64,000 nt of DNA from Halochromatium sp. (GTDB lineage Bacteria > Pseudomonadota > Gammaproteobacteria > Chromatiales > Chromatiaceae), in contig POWB01000001.1 of assembly GCA_010912705.1 (NCBI GenBank), positions 248,001 to 312,000 of the forward strand. Direction: 5' to 3'. A program made the position numbers and the translations under genes. The notes under the pieces were generated by a model, which was not told the origin of the DNA, did not search any database, and saw nothing but the letters and a program-made list of their open reading frames with translations. This document shows, one piece after another, positions 9,925-19,409 of the stretch (the first letter of the stretch is position 1; each line of letters begins with the position of its first letter).

Positions 9925-11667
9925 CTACGGTTCCAGCGCAGCCGGCTGCTTGCGCACCGACGCCTTGCCAATACCACGCGGATCAGAGGCTGCTTGGACG
10001 ATCCCAGAGGTACGGTCCCAGACGATCAGCTGCATATTACCGTAGCGCTGGTCCGCGGGCGCCAAGTGATGCCCACGCTCACTGAGCTGATGCTGCAGGG
10101 CGTCGTCGAAGGCAGCAGCCTCGAATCTGATCTGATCTGGCAGGTACTGGTGGTGAAATCTTGGTGCCGCAACCCAGTCCTGCGGATCACCACCTTGTAT
10201 GGCAGCCAGGATGCCCTGCAGCACCATCGTGATGATGCGGCTGCCTCCTGGAGTGCCCAAGATCACCAGCTGATCCTCAGTGGCGGCAAAGGTTGGGCTC
10301 ATGCTTGAGAGCATGCGCTTGCCAGGCGCGATTGCGTTCGCCTCTCCACCTACCAAGCCATAGACGTTAGGGACTCCCGGCTGGGTCGAGAAATCATCCA
10401 TCTCGTCGTTCAGCAGCACCCCGGTCGTTGGCGGCACAAAGCCGGAGCCAAAGGGATAATTGATACTCAGCGTCGCGGCAACCCGATTGCCGTCCGCATC
10501 CAGCACCGAAAAGTGGGTCGTATCCCTGCCTTCGGGCGCCATCGCTCGCGCTATGCTTGGGGTCGCGCGCGCAGGGTCGATATCACGCGCAAGACCAGCA
10601 GCATAGTCAGGGTTGGTCAGGCGCTCGACCGGTATCTCGACCTGGTCTGGATCACCTAAATAGCGGGCGCGATCGCGGTAGGCGCGTCGCATCACCTCAA
10701 CGAGCCGATGGACTCGATCAGCCTCTCCCGATGCGGGTCCAAGTCGGGCATCGAGCGCCTCCAGCATCCCGAGCATCTGCACCAAGGCGACACCGCCAGA
10801 TGAGGGCGGTGCAGCACTCAGGATCTCCCAGCCCTGGTAGCGCCCGACAATCGGATCACGCTCGACCACCTGATAGCTGGACAGATCCTCCAAGGTCCAG
10901 ATGCCACCAGCAGCACGGGTACCAGTGACCAATGCCCGCGCAACCGCGCCCTCGTAGAAGCCGGCACGCCCCTTGGCTGCTAGCGCCTCGAGCACCGCCG
11001 CAAGGTCAGGCTGACGAATGAGCGCGCCGAGAGCGGGCACCTCGCCGTCGACTAGAAACTGGCTCGCCGCGGCCGGCGAGGCACGCAGCACCTCGAGCCG
11101 CCAAGCCGCCATTCGCCGATAGATCTCATCGACCGCAAAGCCCTCACGCGCGAGCCGAATGGCCGGGGCCAGCGTCGTCGCCAAAGGCAGCCTGCCGTAG
11201 TGCTCGGCGAGATGCACCAACGCCGCCGGCTCGCCCGGAATACCAGCGGCCAGGGGGCCGTTGAGCGAGGCACCAGCGATCAGCTCACCGTCTTCATCAA
11301 GGTAAAGATCGGGCTGTGCCGCCAGCGGCGCACGCTCGCGACCGTCGACCATGACGTTCTTTCCCGTAGCCGCCTGATGCAAGAGCCAGAAGCCACCACC
11401 GCCAATGCCAGAGCTGTAGGGCTCCACGACAGCGAGCACAGCACTAATCGTGACTGCAGCATCAAAGGCATTGCCGCCAGCTGCCATGATCGCAAGCCCG
11501 GCATCGGTGGCATCCGCATGGGCTGTCGCCACGGCCATCGCAAGCGGGCGCGACCATTGCTGCCCCTTGCCGAAGGCAACAGCCGGAGACTCCGCCTCGG
11601 CCATCCCTAAGCCGGGGATCAATAACAAGACGGCCAGCCCCAGCCGCAGGTAGCGGCCGGCCAGCAT
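9925..11667 (-). CDS. ggt: Gamma-glutamyltransferase
   Basis: GGT is a periplasmic Ntn-hydrolase that cleaves gamma-glutamyl bonds of glutathione and related compounds. I chose ATG 11667 (MLAGRYLRLGLAVLLLIPGL), which gives a 580-aa precursor with a clear signal peptide ending near AEA. Longer in-frame starts would run back through the ferredoxin terminator. The self-cleavage site is RDTTHFSVLD, whose Thr becomes the N-terminal nucleophile of the small subunit. GIGGGGFWLLHQ and LGTPGGSRIITMVLQ are the usual substrate-pocket blocks. The start codon lies immediately after the U-tract of the upstream terminator, so the promoter must overlap or precede it. Confidence 0.93.
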   Translation of the reverse strand: MLAGRYLRLGLAVLLLIPGLGMAEAESPAVAFGKGQQWSRPLAMAVATAHADATDAGLAIMAAGGNAFDAAVTISAVLAVVEPYSSGIGGGGFWLLHQAATGKNVMVDGRERAPLAAQPDLYLDEDGELIAGASLNGPLAAGIPGEPAALVHLAEHYGRLPLATTLAPAIRLAREGFAVDEIYRRMAAWRLEVLRASPAAASQFLVDGEVPALGALIRQPDLAAVLEALAAKGRAGFYEGAVARALVTGTRAAGGIWTLEDLSSYQVVERDPIVGRYQGWEILSAAPPSSGGVALVQMLGMLEALDARLGPASGEADRVHRLVEVMRRAYRDRARYLGDPDQVEIPVERLTNPDYAAGLARDIDPARATPSIARAMAPEGRDTTHFSVLDADGNRVAATLSINYPFGSGFVPPTTGVLLNDEMDDFSTQPGVPNVYGLVGGEANAIAPGKRMLSSMSPTFAATEDQLVILGTPGGSRIITMVLQGILAAIQGGDPQDWVAAPRFHHQYLPDQIRFEAAAFDDALQHQLSERGHHLAPADQRYGNMQLIVWDRTSGIVQAASDPRGIGKASVRKQPAALEP

Positions 11668-11697
11668 CAAAAAAAGGCCCCCAGCGGGGGCCTTGAG
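11668..11697 (-). terminator. Rho-independent terminator of the ferredoxin gene
   Basis: Minus-strand AAGGCCCCC, a 3-nt loop, GGGGGCCTT and then TTTTTG form a textbook terminator 20-50 nt after the ferredoxin stop. Its U-tract abuts the ggt start codon. Confidence 0.85.
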
Positions 11698-11719
11698 CTG
11701 CCGAATCATCAGCTTTGGC

Positions 11720-12064
<345 letters not shown>

Positions 12065-12141
12065 CTACTTTAGGTCAACAGCCTGAACATTGGCGAGACT
12101 ACCAGCGTCCGTTCGCCGGGGACATTGGGATGGCGCAAAGT

Positions 12142-12618
12142 TTATCCAAACCGCTCTCGCAATGCAGCATGTACGCTGGGGTCAACGAACGCCGAGACGT
12201 CACCGCCAAGCCGAGCGATCTGTTTGACCAGCGACGAAGAGATATAGGCATACTGCTCCGCCGGCGTTAGAAAGAGGGTCTCGATATCTGGCGCCATGCG
12301 CCGATTCATCCCCGCGAGCTGAAACTCGTACTCGAAGTCCGAGACCGCGCGCAGCCCGCGCATGATGACATGAACCTGCGCCGAGCGGGCAAAATCGACC
12401 AGCAGGCCCGAGAAGGACAGGACCTCGACATTGGTCATCCGCGCACAGACCGAGCGCGCTAAGGCGACTCGCTCATCCGCCGTAAAGGTTGGGTCTTTCG
12501 CGCTATCTCGCGCTACCGCAACCAGGACGCGATCACAGAGCCGAGAGGCTCGAGCGATCAAGTCGCTATGGCCATTGGTGATGGGGTCGAACGATCCCGG
12601 ATAGACGACACTCTGCAA
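12142..12618 (-). CDS. coaD: Phosphopantetheine adenylyltransferase
   Basis: CoaD transfers AMP from ATP to 4'-phosphopantetheine, the penultimate step of CoA synthesis. The 158-aa length is normal. The nucleotidyltransferase signature is [16 protein letters not shown] near the N-terminus; [19 protein letters not shown] and [20 protein letters not shown] follow. It lies downstream of rsmD on the same strand, a frequent pairing in bacteria. Confidence 0.97.
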   Translation of the reverse strand: MQSVVYPGSFDPITNGHSDLIARASRLCDRVLVAVARDSAKDPTFTADERVALARSVCARMTNVEVLSFSGLLVDFARSAQVHVIMRGLRAVSDFEYEFQLAGMNRRMAPDIETLFLTPAEQYAYISSSLVKQIARLGGDVSAFVDPSVHAALRERFG

Positions 12619-12737
12619 GCTGCCCGCCCCTGCGCGAGGATACCAGTGGCGGGGAGAATAGCAGAGTCGACGCTCGCCAGTATGCGCGGATCATCAAGAT
12701 CAAGAATCCAACAATGAAGTGAGGAGAGAGGAGTGAG

Positions 12738-13385
12738 CTACTCGGCGATTGCACTCGCCTGCGCAAGCGCATAGCGCACCTGTCCGGCGCGTTTGTCGCG
12801 CAGCCAAGACCAGTCCGCAGGCAGGTCCGGCAGCGGCGTTGCTTGATCCGTCTCGACATAGACCAGGGCGCCGGCGGCCAGCCATCCGTGCTGAATCAGC
12901 TGACTCAGGGTTGGCTGCAGAAGGCTCGCACCAAAGGGGGGGTCTAGAAAGCAGATATCGACGGTCGTCATCGGCGACTGGGCTAACCAGTCCAGGGCGT
13001 CGGCGCAATGGACGCTTAGCTGCCGTGCGCCGAGCTCGGCAGCATTCGCCTTTAGCCTTCGCGCAACCGCCGGATGGCGCTCGAGCTGGATGACCTTTGC
13101 CGCGCCACGCGATGCAGCCTCCAGACCAAGTGCACCGCTACCCGCGAAGCAATCCAAACACCGACTGCCTTCGATCACCGGTGCCAGCCAGTTGAACAGG
13201 GTCTCGCGCACCCGATCCGGTGTTGGACGCAGCCCCGGCTGCAGGGCGACTGGCAGCCGGCGCCCGCGCCAGCAGCCGCCAATGATCCGCAGCCAACCGC
13301 GTCCAGGCTCAGCCCTGGCCACCCGCAGCACCAGCCCCCTCTGGCTCAGCGACCGAGCCATCCCCCTCTGGCTCAATGAGAGCAT
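12738..13385 (-). CDS. rsmD: 16S rRNA (guanine-N2)-methyltransferase RsmD
   Basis: RsmD methylates G966 of 16S rRNA. The core starts at LRIIGGCWRGRRLPV and contains RPTPDRVRETLFNWL, LDCFAGSGALGLEAASRGA and the catalytic DPPFGASLLQP. The 215-aa frame carries an N-terminal extension with a repeated LSQRG that overlaps the 3' end of the M16 gene by about 77 nt. The real start may be ATG 13361 or a GTG at 13331 or 13322, so the start is uncertain. Confidence 0.9.
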   Translation of the reverse strand: MLSLSQRGMARSLSQRGLVLRVARAEPGRGWLRIIGGCWRGRRLPVALQPGLRPTPDRVRETLFNWLAPVIEGSRCLDCFAGSGALGLEAASRGAAKVIQLERHPAVARRLKANAAELGARQLSVHCADALDWLAQSPMTTVDICFLDPPFGASLLQPTLSQLIQHGWLAAGALVYVETDQATPLPDLPADWSWLRDKRAGQVRYALAQASAIAE

Positions 13386-14757
13386 CAGCCTTCATTGGCT
13401 CGGTGAGAGACGCATTCGACTCGGTCACGCCGCCCACAGCAACCTGCGCCAGCCGCGATGGATCAACGCGGCGCTTAAAGGCATCGCGAATCTCCTCGGC
13501 GGTTAGGGCGCGGATGCGGTCCGGGAAGACCTCAAGGTAGTCGAGCGGCAGGTCATAGAAGCCAATCACCGCCAGATAGCTGACGATCTTGCTGTTACCA
13601 GCGATGCGCAGCGGGAATCCGCCAGTGATGTTCTTGACCGCAGCCTCGAGTTGCTCCGCCGTCGGCCCCTCCTCAATAAAGCGAGTCAAGGTCTCGAGCA
13701 GCACCCGCTGCGCCGCCTCGGCTTGCGCATTCTGTGTCTGCAGCCCCATCAATAAGGGCCCCGGTTGCGCGAGCGGCAAGAAGTAGCTGTAGACGCTGTA
13801 GGAGAGTCCTCGCTTCTCACGCACCTCCTCCATCAGCAACGACACCAGACCACTGCCGCCAAGGATGTGGTTACCGAGATAGAGCGCGAAATAGTCTGGA
13901 TCACCGCGCCGCATTCCCGGCTGACCGAGATAGAGATGCGTCTGGCTGGATGGAAACGCGATCTGCTGGACCTGGGCCTGTGCGAGCGCCGGCACCGGCG
14001 GTAATGGCGGTGGTGGGCCTGCACTCGGCAGCTCAGCGGAGAGGCGAGTGGCCAGGGCCTCGGCTTGGGCCCGGTCTAGCGCCCCGACAATGGCAATGGT
14101 GGCGTTGCCGGCCCCATAGTAGCGGCGATGGAAGGCGCGCAGGTCCCCAGCACGGAGGGCCGCGATACTCTCAGCGGTGCCACTTGGATCTGAGGCATAG
14201 GGATGGTCAGCGAAGATGGCCTGATAGAGGGCCTTCTGCCCGACATCCCCCGGGTCTTGCTCGGCCAGGCGCAGCGCCGTGAGCCGATTTTGCCGCACCC
14301 GCTCCAGCTCAGCCGGATCAAAGGTCGGCTCACTCAGGATCTTGGTCAGCGTGTCCAGTGCGGTCTCGAATGCCTCAGGCTCGGTCAATGAGCGCATGCG
14401 CGCGAAGCTGGTATCACGATCGGTCCCCGTCCCGAGCTCGGCACCAACCGCCTCGACGCGCTCCGCGATGGCATCGGCATCAAGACCAGCAGCGCCTTCG
14501 GTCAACATCGCCGAGGTCAGCGAGGCGAGCCCGGACTGGGTGCCGTCGCGTGCGCTTCCGGCATCAAAGACAACCCGCACATCGACCATCGGCAGCTCTT
14601 CGGCGGCGACGAACAGCACCTTAGCGCCAGCAGCTGTTTGCCAAGTCTGGATCTTGGGGGCCGCCAAGGCAGCCTGACACCAGAGCATCCCAAGCCCGAT
14701 CAGCAGCAGCAGACCGCGCTCGAGCCCCGGTCGAGTCGGTTTAGCGAACATCGTCAT
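13309..14757 (-). CDS. M16-family peptidase-like protein lacking the zinc motif
   Basis: This is a secreted or periplasmic M16 (insulinase/processing-peptidase fold) protein of about 482 aa, with a signal-anchor start (GLLLLIGLGMLWCQAALA). Where active members have HxxEH it reads LASLTSAML, so the catalytic zinc site is missing. The C-terminal region has the family R/Y pair region EKRGLSYSVYSYF. In many proteobacteria an active and an inactive M16 subunit are encoded together and form a heterodimer; the upstream neighbour is the active one. Its start overlaps that gene's stop; ATG 14757 or 14751 is more likely than 14766. The C-terminus is a repetitive EPEG tail. Confidence 0.88.
   Translation of the reverse strand: MTMFAKPTRPGLERGLLLLIGLGMLWCQAALAAPKIQTWQTAAGAKVLFVAAEELPMVDVRVVFDAGSARDGTQSGLASLTSAMLTEGAAGLDADAIAERVEAVGAELGTGTDRDTSFARMRSLTEPEAFETALDTLTKILSEPTFDPAELERVRQNRLTALRLAEQDPGDVGQKALYQAIFADHPYASDPSGTAESIAALRAGDLRAFHRRYYGAGNATIAIVGALDRAQAEALATRLSAELPSAGPPPPLPPVPALAQAQVQQIAFPSSQTHLYLGQPGMRRGDPDYFALYLGNHILGGSGLVSLLMEEVREKRGLSYSVYSYFLPLAQPGPLLMGLQTQNAQAEAAQRVLLETLTRFIEEGPTAEQLEAAVKNITGGFPLRIAGNSKIVSYLAVIGFYDLPLDYLEVFPDRIRALTAEEIRDAFKRRVDPSRLAQVAVGGVTESNASLTEPMKADALIEPEGDGSVAEPEGAGAAGGQG
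13335..13375. repeat. 14-bp direct repeat, 27-bp period, in the rsmD/M16 overlap
   Basis: CCCCCTCTGGCTCA occurs at 13335-13348 and again at 13362-13375, 27 bp apart. It encodes both the EPEG repeat at the end of the M16 protein and the LSQRG repeat at the start of the rsmD frame. Confidence 0.8.
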
Positions 14758-16183
14758 TGCTCCCAATCATGGCCGTAGCCGCGGACCCATCTGATGCCTC
14801 TAAGGGCTGCGGCACTAACAGCGCGACGGTTTGGCGCTCGGTGGTCAAGTACCGCTGCGCTACAGTCTGAATCTGCTCCGGGGTCACCGCCGAAAGCCGC
14901 TCGACGAGGGCATCGACTAGCTCCCAGCCAAGCCCGACAGTTTCCAGCTGCCCCAACAGCAGCGCCTGGTAGAAGACGCTGTCGCGCTCGTAGACCTTAT
15001 TGGCGATCAGCTGGGTCCGAATGCGCGTTAATTCCTGCTCAGAGACAAGCTCAGACTTGAGCCGTTCCAGTTGAGCGAGGATGGCCTCTTCAAGGGCCTC
15101 GACCGAGACGCCCTTGGCTGGCGTTGCATCGATCAACAGCATCCCGGAAAGCCGATTAAAGGCGTTGTAGCTCGCGCTCACCGAGGCAGCCAAGCGATCG
15201 CCACGGATCAGCTCGCGACTGAAGCGCGAGCTTGAGCCCGCATCCAGTACCGAGACCAACATCTCCAGCGCATAGGGCTCCCAGGTCTGCTCGGCATCGA
15301 TCAGGGCTGGTGTCTTCCAGCCCATGAGCAGATAGGGCTCCTTCGCCGGTGCCGCGACCAGGAGGCGTTTTTCGCCGCGCTGCTCGGGCTCTGCTCGCGG
15401 CCGCGGCTGCAGAGCTGGCCCCGCATCCAACGGACCAAAATGCGTCTCGGCCAGTGCAAATACCTCAGTCGGCTCGACATCACCAACCACGACCAGCGTG
15501 GCATTGTTTGGCGCGTACCACATGCGATACCAGTCACGCAGCGTCTCGACGTCCATCACATCGAGATCGCTCTGCCAGCCGATGATCGGATGACGATAGG
15601 GCGAGGCAGCATAGGCCGTGGCATTAAACTGCTCGAAGACCAGCGCCTCGGGATCATCATCGGTGCGCAGCCGGCGCTCCTCCTTGACCACCTCGATCTC
15701 CTTCGCAAACTCATCGGCGGGTAGGGCCAGGTTACGCATCCGATCGGCTTCGAGCTCAAAGGCGACTTCGAGCCGGTCCGCGGCCAGGGTTTGGAAGTAG
15801 GCGGTATAGTCACGGCCCGTGAAGGCATTCTCATCGCCCCCATTCTCGGCGATGATGCGCGAGAATTGACCAGGCTCAAGTCGCTCGGTGCCTTTAAACA
15901 TCATGTGCTCGAGCGCATGCGAGACACCGGTGATGCCGCCATGCTCGTAGCTCGAACCAACCTTATACCAGACCTGCGAGGTCACGATCGGCGCGCGATC
16001 ATCGCGTTTCACGAGGATCTTGAGGCCGTTATCGAGCCGATGCTCGCGCACCTTGACAGCTGAGCTAGGTAAGCCAGCAACCTCGACCTGAGAGTCGGCA
16101 TCGCCCTCAGCGGCGGTCAGCGGCTGCGCGGCGAACAGTCCAACGACTGAGGCCAAGGCAGCCGCGAAAAGCGGTTTCATCAT
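14741..16183 (-). CDS. M16-family zinc metallopeptidase
   Basis: This is the active partner of the M16 pair, with an N-terminal signal peptide (MMKPLFAAALASVVGLFAAQ). The zinc-binding, catalytic HxxEH is HALEHMMFKGTERL at about residues 89-93; the distal Glu lies downstream in the ENGGDENAFTGRDYTAYF region. The 480-aa length is that of single-lobe PqqL/processing-peptidase-like members, two of which would form the closed chamber. It probably degrades peptides in the periplasm; substrate unknown. It is divergent from ftsY. Confidence 0.92.
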   Translation of the reverse strand: MMKPLFAAALASVVGLFAAQPLTAAEGDADSQVEVAGLPSSAVKVREHRLDNGLKILVKRDDRAPIVTSQVWYKVGSSYEHGGITGVSHALEHMMFKGTERLEPGQFSRIIAENGGDENAFTGRDYTAYFQTLAADRLEVAFELEADRMRNLALPADEFAKEIEVVKEERRLRTDDDPEALVFEQFNATAYAASPYRHPIIGWQSDLDVMDVETLRDWYRMWYAPNNATLVVVGDVEPTEVFALAETHFGPLDAGPALQPRPRAEPEQRGEKRLLVAAPAKEPYLLMGWKTPALIDAEQTWEPYALEMLVSVLDAGSSSRFSRELIRGDRLAASVSASYNAFNRLSGMLLIDATPAKGVSVEALEEAILAQLERLKSELVSEQELTRIRTQLIANKVYERDSVFYQALLLGQLETVGLGWELVDALVERLSAVTPEQIQTVAQRYLTTERQTVALLVPQPLEASDGSAATAMIGSNDDVR

Positions 16184-16340
16184 TAGATTAGTCCGTGCAA
16201 TCAGCGTAGCCTGTGCGGATATTTGGCGACGACCGCAGGTTGTTACAATACACCAGTATCACAAGGGAACCTGCGTATCGCCCGCTAGTCCCATTCGCGC
16301 CAGCCATCCCCGCGCCAACCAAGAAATTGTTATTGAGCCC

Positions 16341-17528
16341 ATGTTCGGATTCGGAAAGAAAAAACAGCGTCAAGACGAGGCCAAGGAGGCCGCCAAGCGC
16401 ATCAGCGAGCAGCTGAGCACTCAGGAAGCAGTCGTCGAGGCCCCTGCACCGAGCAAACCTCCAGCAGTACAGGAGCAGGTGCGAAGCCCAGCCCCTGCGT
16501 CAGCACCCAAGCACCCGGACGATAGCTTCGACGGTGAGCCCGGGCAGGGCCGTCTCGGCGATGCCATCGCCCGCGCCGCGGCTAAGCCTGATCAGGACTC
16601 GGCTCAGCAACGCCGCCTGTTTGCTGGTCTCAAGGCTGGGCTCGCGCGCACCCGAGCGGTATTGAGCGCCGACATCGGCGATCTAGTCTCGGGCCGCACC
16701 GAGATCGACGAAGATCTGCTTGAAGAGCTCGAGATGCTGCTGGTCGCCGCCGATGTCGGCGTACCGGCGACGCGCCGTATCATCGACGACCTAGCCTATA
16801 AGGTGAAGCGTCGGGAGGCGCTGGAGCCCGATGCCTTTCTCAGCGCGCTGCGCCGTGAGCTGGCTAGTATCCTGGTCACCAGTCAGGCACCGGTGCGACA
16901 GCCGGCGCGCGGCCGGCCGCAGGTGATCCTGATGGTTGGCGTCAATGGCGCCGGCAAGACCACCACCATCGGCAAGCTCGCGCGTCAGCTCAAAGACGAA
17001 GGCAATAGTGTCATGCTCGCCGCGGGCGATACCTTCCGCGCCGCCGCGGTCGAGCAGTTGCAGAGCTGGGGCGAACGTAACCAGGTGCCGGTCGTCGCCC
17101 AGCACACCGGTGCCGACCCGGCATCGGTGATCTACGATGCCCTGCAGGCAGCGACATCACGCGGCATCGATGTACTCATCGCCGACACCGCCGGGCGCCT
17201 GCACACCAAGTCAAACCTCATGGAGGAGCTGAAAAAGATCGCGCGCGTGCTGAAGAAGATCGACCCCGACGCACCACACGAGGTGATGTTGGTGGTCGAC
17301 GCCACCGCTGGACAGAACGCACTGCAACAGGCGTTGCAGTTCAACGAGACCCTCCCACTCACCGGCATCACCCTGACCAAGCTCGACGGTACCGCCAAGG
17401 GCGGGATCATCTTCGCTATCGCCGACCGGCTCAAGGTGCCCTTCCGATTCATCGGCGTCGGCGAAAAGGTTGAGGATCTGCGCCATTTCGACGCCGACAG
17501 CTTCCTCGACGCACTCTTGAGTCCGTGA
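16341..17528 (+). CDS. ftsY: Signal recognition particle receptor FtsY
   Basis: FtsY is the SRP receptor GTPase that targets ribosome-nascent chains to the membrane. The 395-aa protein has a charged N-terminal A domain (KKKQRQDEAKEAAKR then acidic/Pro-rich), then the NG domain: GVNGAGKTTTIGKLA (G1), DTFRAAAVEQL (G2), LIADTAGRLHTKSNLMEEL (G3), TKLDGTAKGG (G4). Its stop overlaps the ftsE GTG start by 4 nt, giving the conserved ftsYEX operon. Confidence 0.98.
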   Translation: MFGFGKKKQRQDEAKEAAKRISEQLSTQEAVVEAPAPSKPPAVQEQVRSPAPASAPKHPDDSFDGEPGQGRLGDAIARAAAKPDQDSAQQRRLFAGLKAGLARTRAVLSADIGDLVSGRTEIDEDLLEELEMLLVAADVGVPATRRIIDDLAYKVKRREALEPDAFLSALRRELASILVTSQAPVRQPARGRPQVILMVGVNGAGKTTTIGKLARQLKDEGNSVMLAAGDTFRAAAVEQLQSWGERNQVPVVAQHTGADPASVIYDALQAATSRGIDVLIADTAGRLHTKSNLMEELKKIARVLKKIDPDAPHEVMLVVDATAGQNALQQALQFNETLPLTGITLTKLDGTAKGGIIFAIADRLKVPFRFIGVGEKVEDLRHFDADSFLDALLSP

Positions 17529-18193
17529 TCCGTTTCGAGCATGTCAACAAACGCTATCCGGCACGCGGCGAGGCGCTAAAGGACCTCAGCTTTGAGCTTG
17601 CCGCCGGTGAGATGGCGTTCCTGACCGGTCACTCGGGCGCCGGCAAGAGCACCCTACTCAAGCTGATCGGCTTGCTTGAGCGCCCCAGCCGCGGCCAAAT
17701 CATCGTCGACGGTCGCTCGCTCGCCGATCTGCCGCGTCGGCGCATTCCCTATCACCGCCGACGCATCGGCATGATCTTTCAGGATCACCAGCTGTTGCGC
17801 GACCGCAGCGTCTACGACAACGTCGCACTGCCGCTGGCGGTCACCGGCATGCCAAGCCGCGAGATCGGTCGTCGCGTGCGGGCCGCACTCGATCAGGTCG
17901 GGCTCCTCGCCTTCGAGCGTGCGCAGCCGGTATCGCTCTCCGGCGGCGAGCAGCAACGGGTCGGCATTGCGCGCGCCATCGTCGGTCGGCCGCCGATCAT
18001 CCTGGCCGACGAGCCCACCGGCAACCTAGACCCCGAGCTCGCGAGCGAGATCTATGACCTCTTCGAGCGCTTCCATGAGGTCGGGGTCACCCTCATGATC
18101 GCCACCCATGACCAGGAGCGGATCAGCCGCATGGCCTACCGCATCCTGCGCCTGCACCAGGGCCGGCTGATCGCCGATTCGAGGAATTGGTAG
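17525..18193 (+). CDS. ftsE: Cell division ATP-binding protein FtsE
   Basis: FtsE is the ABC ATPase of the FtsEX complex, which regulates peptidoglycan hydrolases at the septum. Walker A is [13 protein letters not shown], the signature is [16 protein letters not shown], and Walker B is [14 protein letters not shown]. The 222-aa length is normal. It starts with GTG inside the ftsY stop (GTGA) and its stop TAG directly touches the ftsX ATG. Confidence 0.98.
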   Translation: MIRFEHVNKRYPARGEALKDLSFELAAGEMAFLTGHSGAGKSTLLKLIGLLERPSRGQIIVDGRSLADLPRRRIPYHRRRIGMIFQDHQLLRDRSVYDNVALPLAVTGMPSREIGRRVRAALDQVGLLAFERAQPVSLSGGEQQRVGIARAIVGRPPIILADEPTGNLDPELASEIYDLFERFHEVGVTLMIATHDQERISRMAYRILRLHQGRLIADSRNW

Positions 18194-19153
18194 ATGGGCA
18201 CTCGCCAAGCCGGCAGCAGTGGTCGACATCCTCGTCGACTTGCAACCTGGGCCGAGCAGCATCGCGAGATCGCCGTCGATAGCCTGCGCCAGATGCTGCA
18301 ACAGCCGCTCGGCGCATTGATGACTGTCGCGGCCGTCGCAATTGCCCTGGCCTTGCCGACCGCGCTTGTCGTCGCCCTCGACAATGTTAAACGACTGGGC
18401 GGCGACTGGCAGCGCAGCGCTGCGATCTCGGTATTCCTAGAGGCCGATCTCGATGAGACGGAAGGAGCGCAGCTGAGCCAACGCCTGCGGCAGCTCCCCG
18501 AGGTTGAGCGGATCGAACTCATCTCGCGCACCGCTGGACTGGCTGAATTTCGTCAATACAGCGGCCTTGGCGCCGCCTTGGATCAACTCAGTCAGAACCC
18601 CTTGCCGGTCGTGCTCGAACTGCACCTCAAGCCGGCAATCCTCGAGCCAGTCCGGTTGACGCCGTTCATCGACCAACTTGAGACCATGCCCGAGGTTGAC
18701 TTCCTGCGAGAAGATGCGCAATGGGCACAACGCTTTCAGGCCATGCTGGCCCTGCTGCATACTGGGGTCGCCCTGCTTGGATTGCTGCTTGGGCTCGGTG
18801 CGCTGCTGGTGATTGGCAACAGCATCCGGCTCGAGATCGAGAATCGCCGTGACGAGATCCGCATTATGGGCTTAGTCGGCGCCACCGCTCGCTTTGCCCG
18901 CCGCCGGTTCCTCTATACTGGTGCCTGGTATGGCCTATTCGGCGGTATGGTCGCAGGGCTGATCGTGACACTGATGGTTTGGCTGCTCTCGGCCCAGGTC
19001 AGTGCGGTTGCCATACTCTATGACCATGACTTCCATATCCAAGGACTAGACTTCGCAGCAACGAGCCTCTTGCTCATCGGCAGCACACTGCTCGGTATCA
19101 TCGGCAGCAGGATCGCAGTCGGCCGCCATCTCGATCTCTGTGATGAGCGCTGA
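18194..19153 (+). CDS. ftsX: Cell division protein FtsX
   Basis: FtsX is the membrane partner of FtsE and transmits ATPase state to periplasmic hydrolase activators. The 319-aa protein has a cytoplasmic N-terminus, a first helix around residues 40-60 (LMTVAAVAIALALPTALVVA), a periplasmic loop with LPEVERIELISRTAGLAEF, and three further helices near the C-terminus. It directly follows ftsE with no spacer. Confidence 0.96.
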   Translation: MGTRQAGSSGRHPRRLATWAEQHREIAVDSLRQMLQQPLGALMTVAAVAIALALPTALVVALDNVKRLGGDWQRSAAISVFLEADLDETEGAQLSQRLRQLPEVERIELISRTAGLAEFRQYSGLGAALDQLSQNPLPVVLELHLKPAILEPVRLTPFIDQLETMPEVDFLREDAQWAQRFQAMLALLHTGVALLGLLLGLGALLVIGNSIRLEIENRRDEIRIMGLVGATARFARRRFLYTGAWYGLFGGMVAGLIVTLMVWLLSAQVSAVAILYDHDFHIQGLDFAATSLLLIGSTLLGIIGSRIAVGRHLDLCDER

Positions 19154-19348
19154 ACAACTGCGAACCCCGCCAAGGTCTTAAGCAGCTCCGCAACACTAAG
19201 CGAACGCTGACTGCTTTCCAGGCTTTTCTTTCCTCAAGCACCGATGCCGCCTAATACCCCTAGATCCGAGAGGGTATCTCCGGTATTGTCTAACCTTTGC
19301 CACAGGAACTTTCCGTTCAAAGCCTGCTCGAAAACCCTGTCACGACTA

Positions 19349-19377
19349 TTGTCAAACGTCGGCAAGACTGCTAGCAT
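19349..19377 (+). promoter_or_regulatory. Predicted sigma70 promoter of rpoH
   Basis: The sequence shows -35 TTGTCA (19349-19354), a 17-nt spacer and -10 TAGCAT (19372-19377), which places the start site about 25 nt before the rpoH ATG. The -10 is the same hexamer as in the nuo promoter. Activity is inferred from the match only. Confidence 0.5.
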
Positions 19378-19409
19378 CATTCCCGAGCAAAACACTAGGG
19401 TATTCCATC

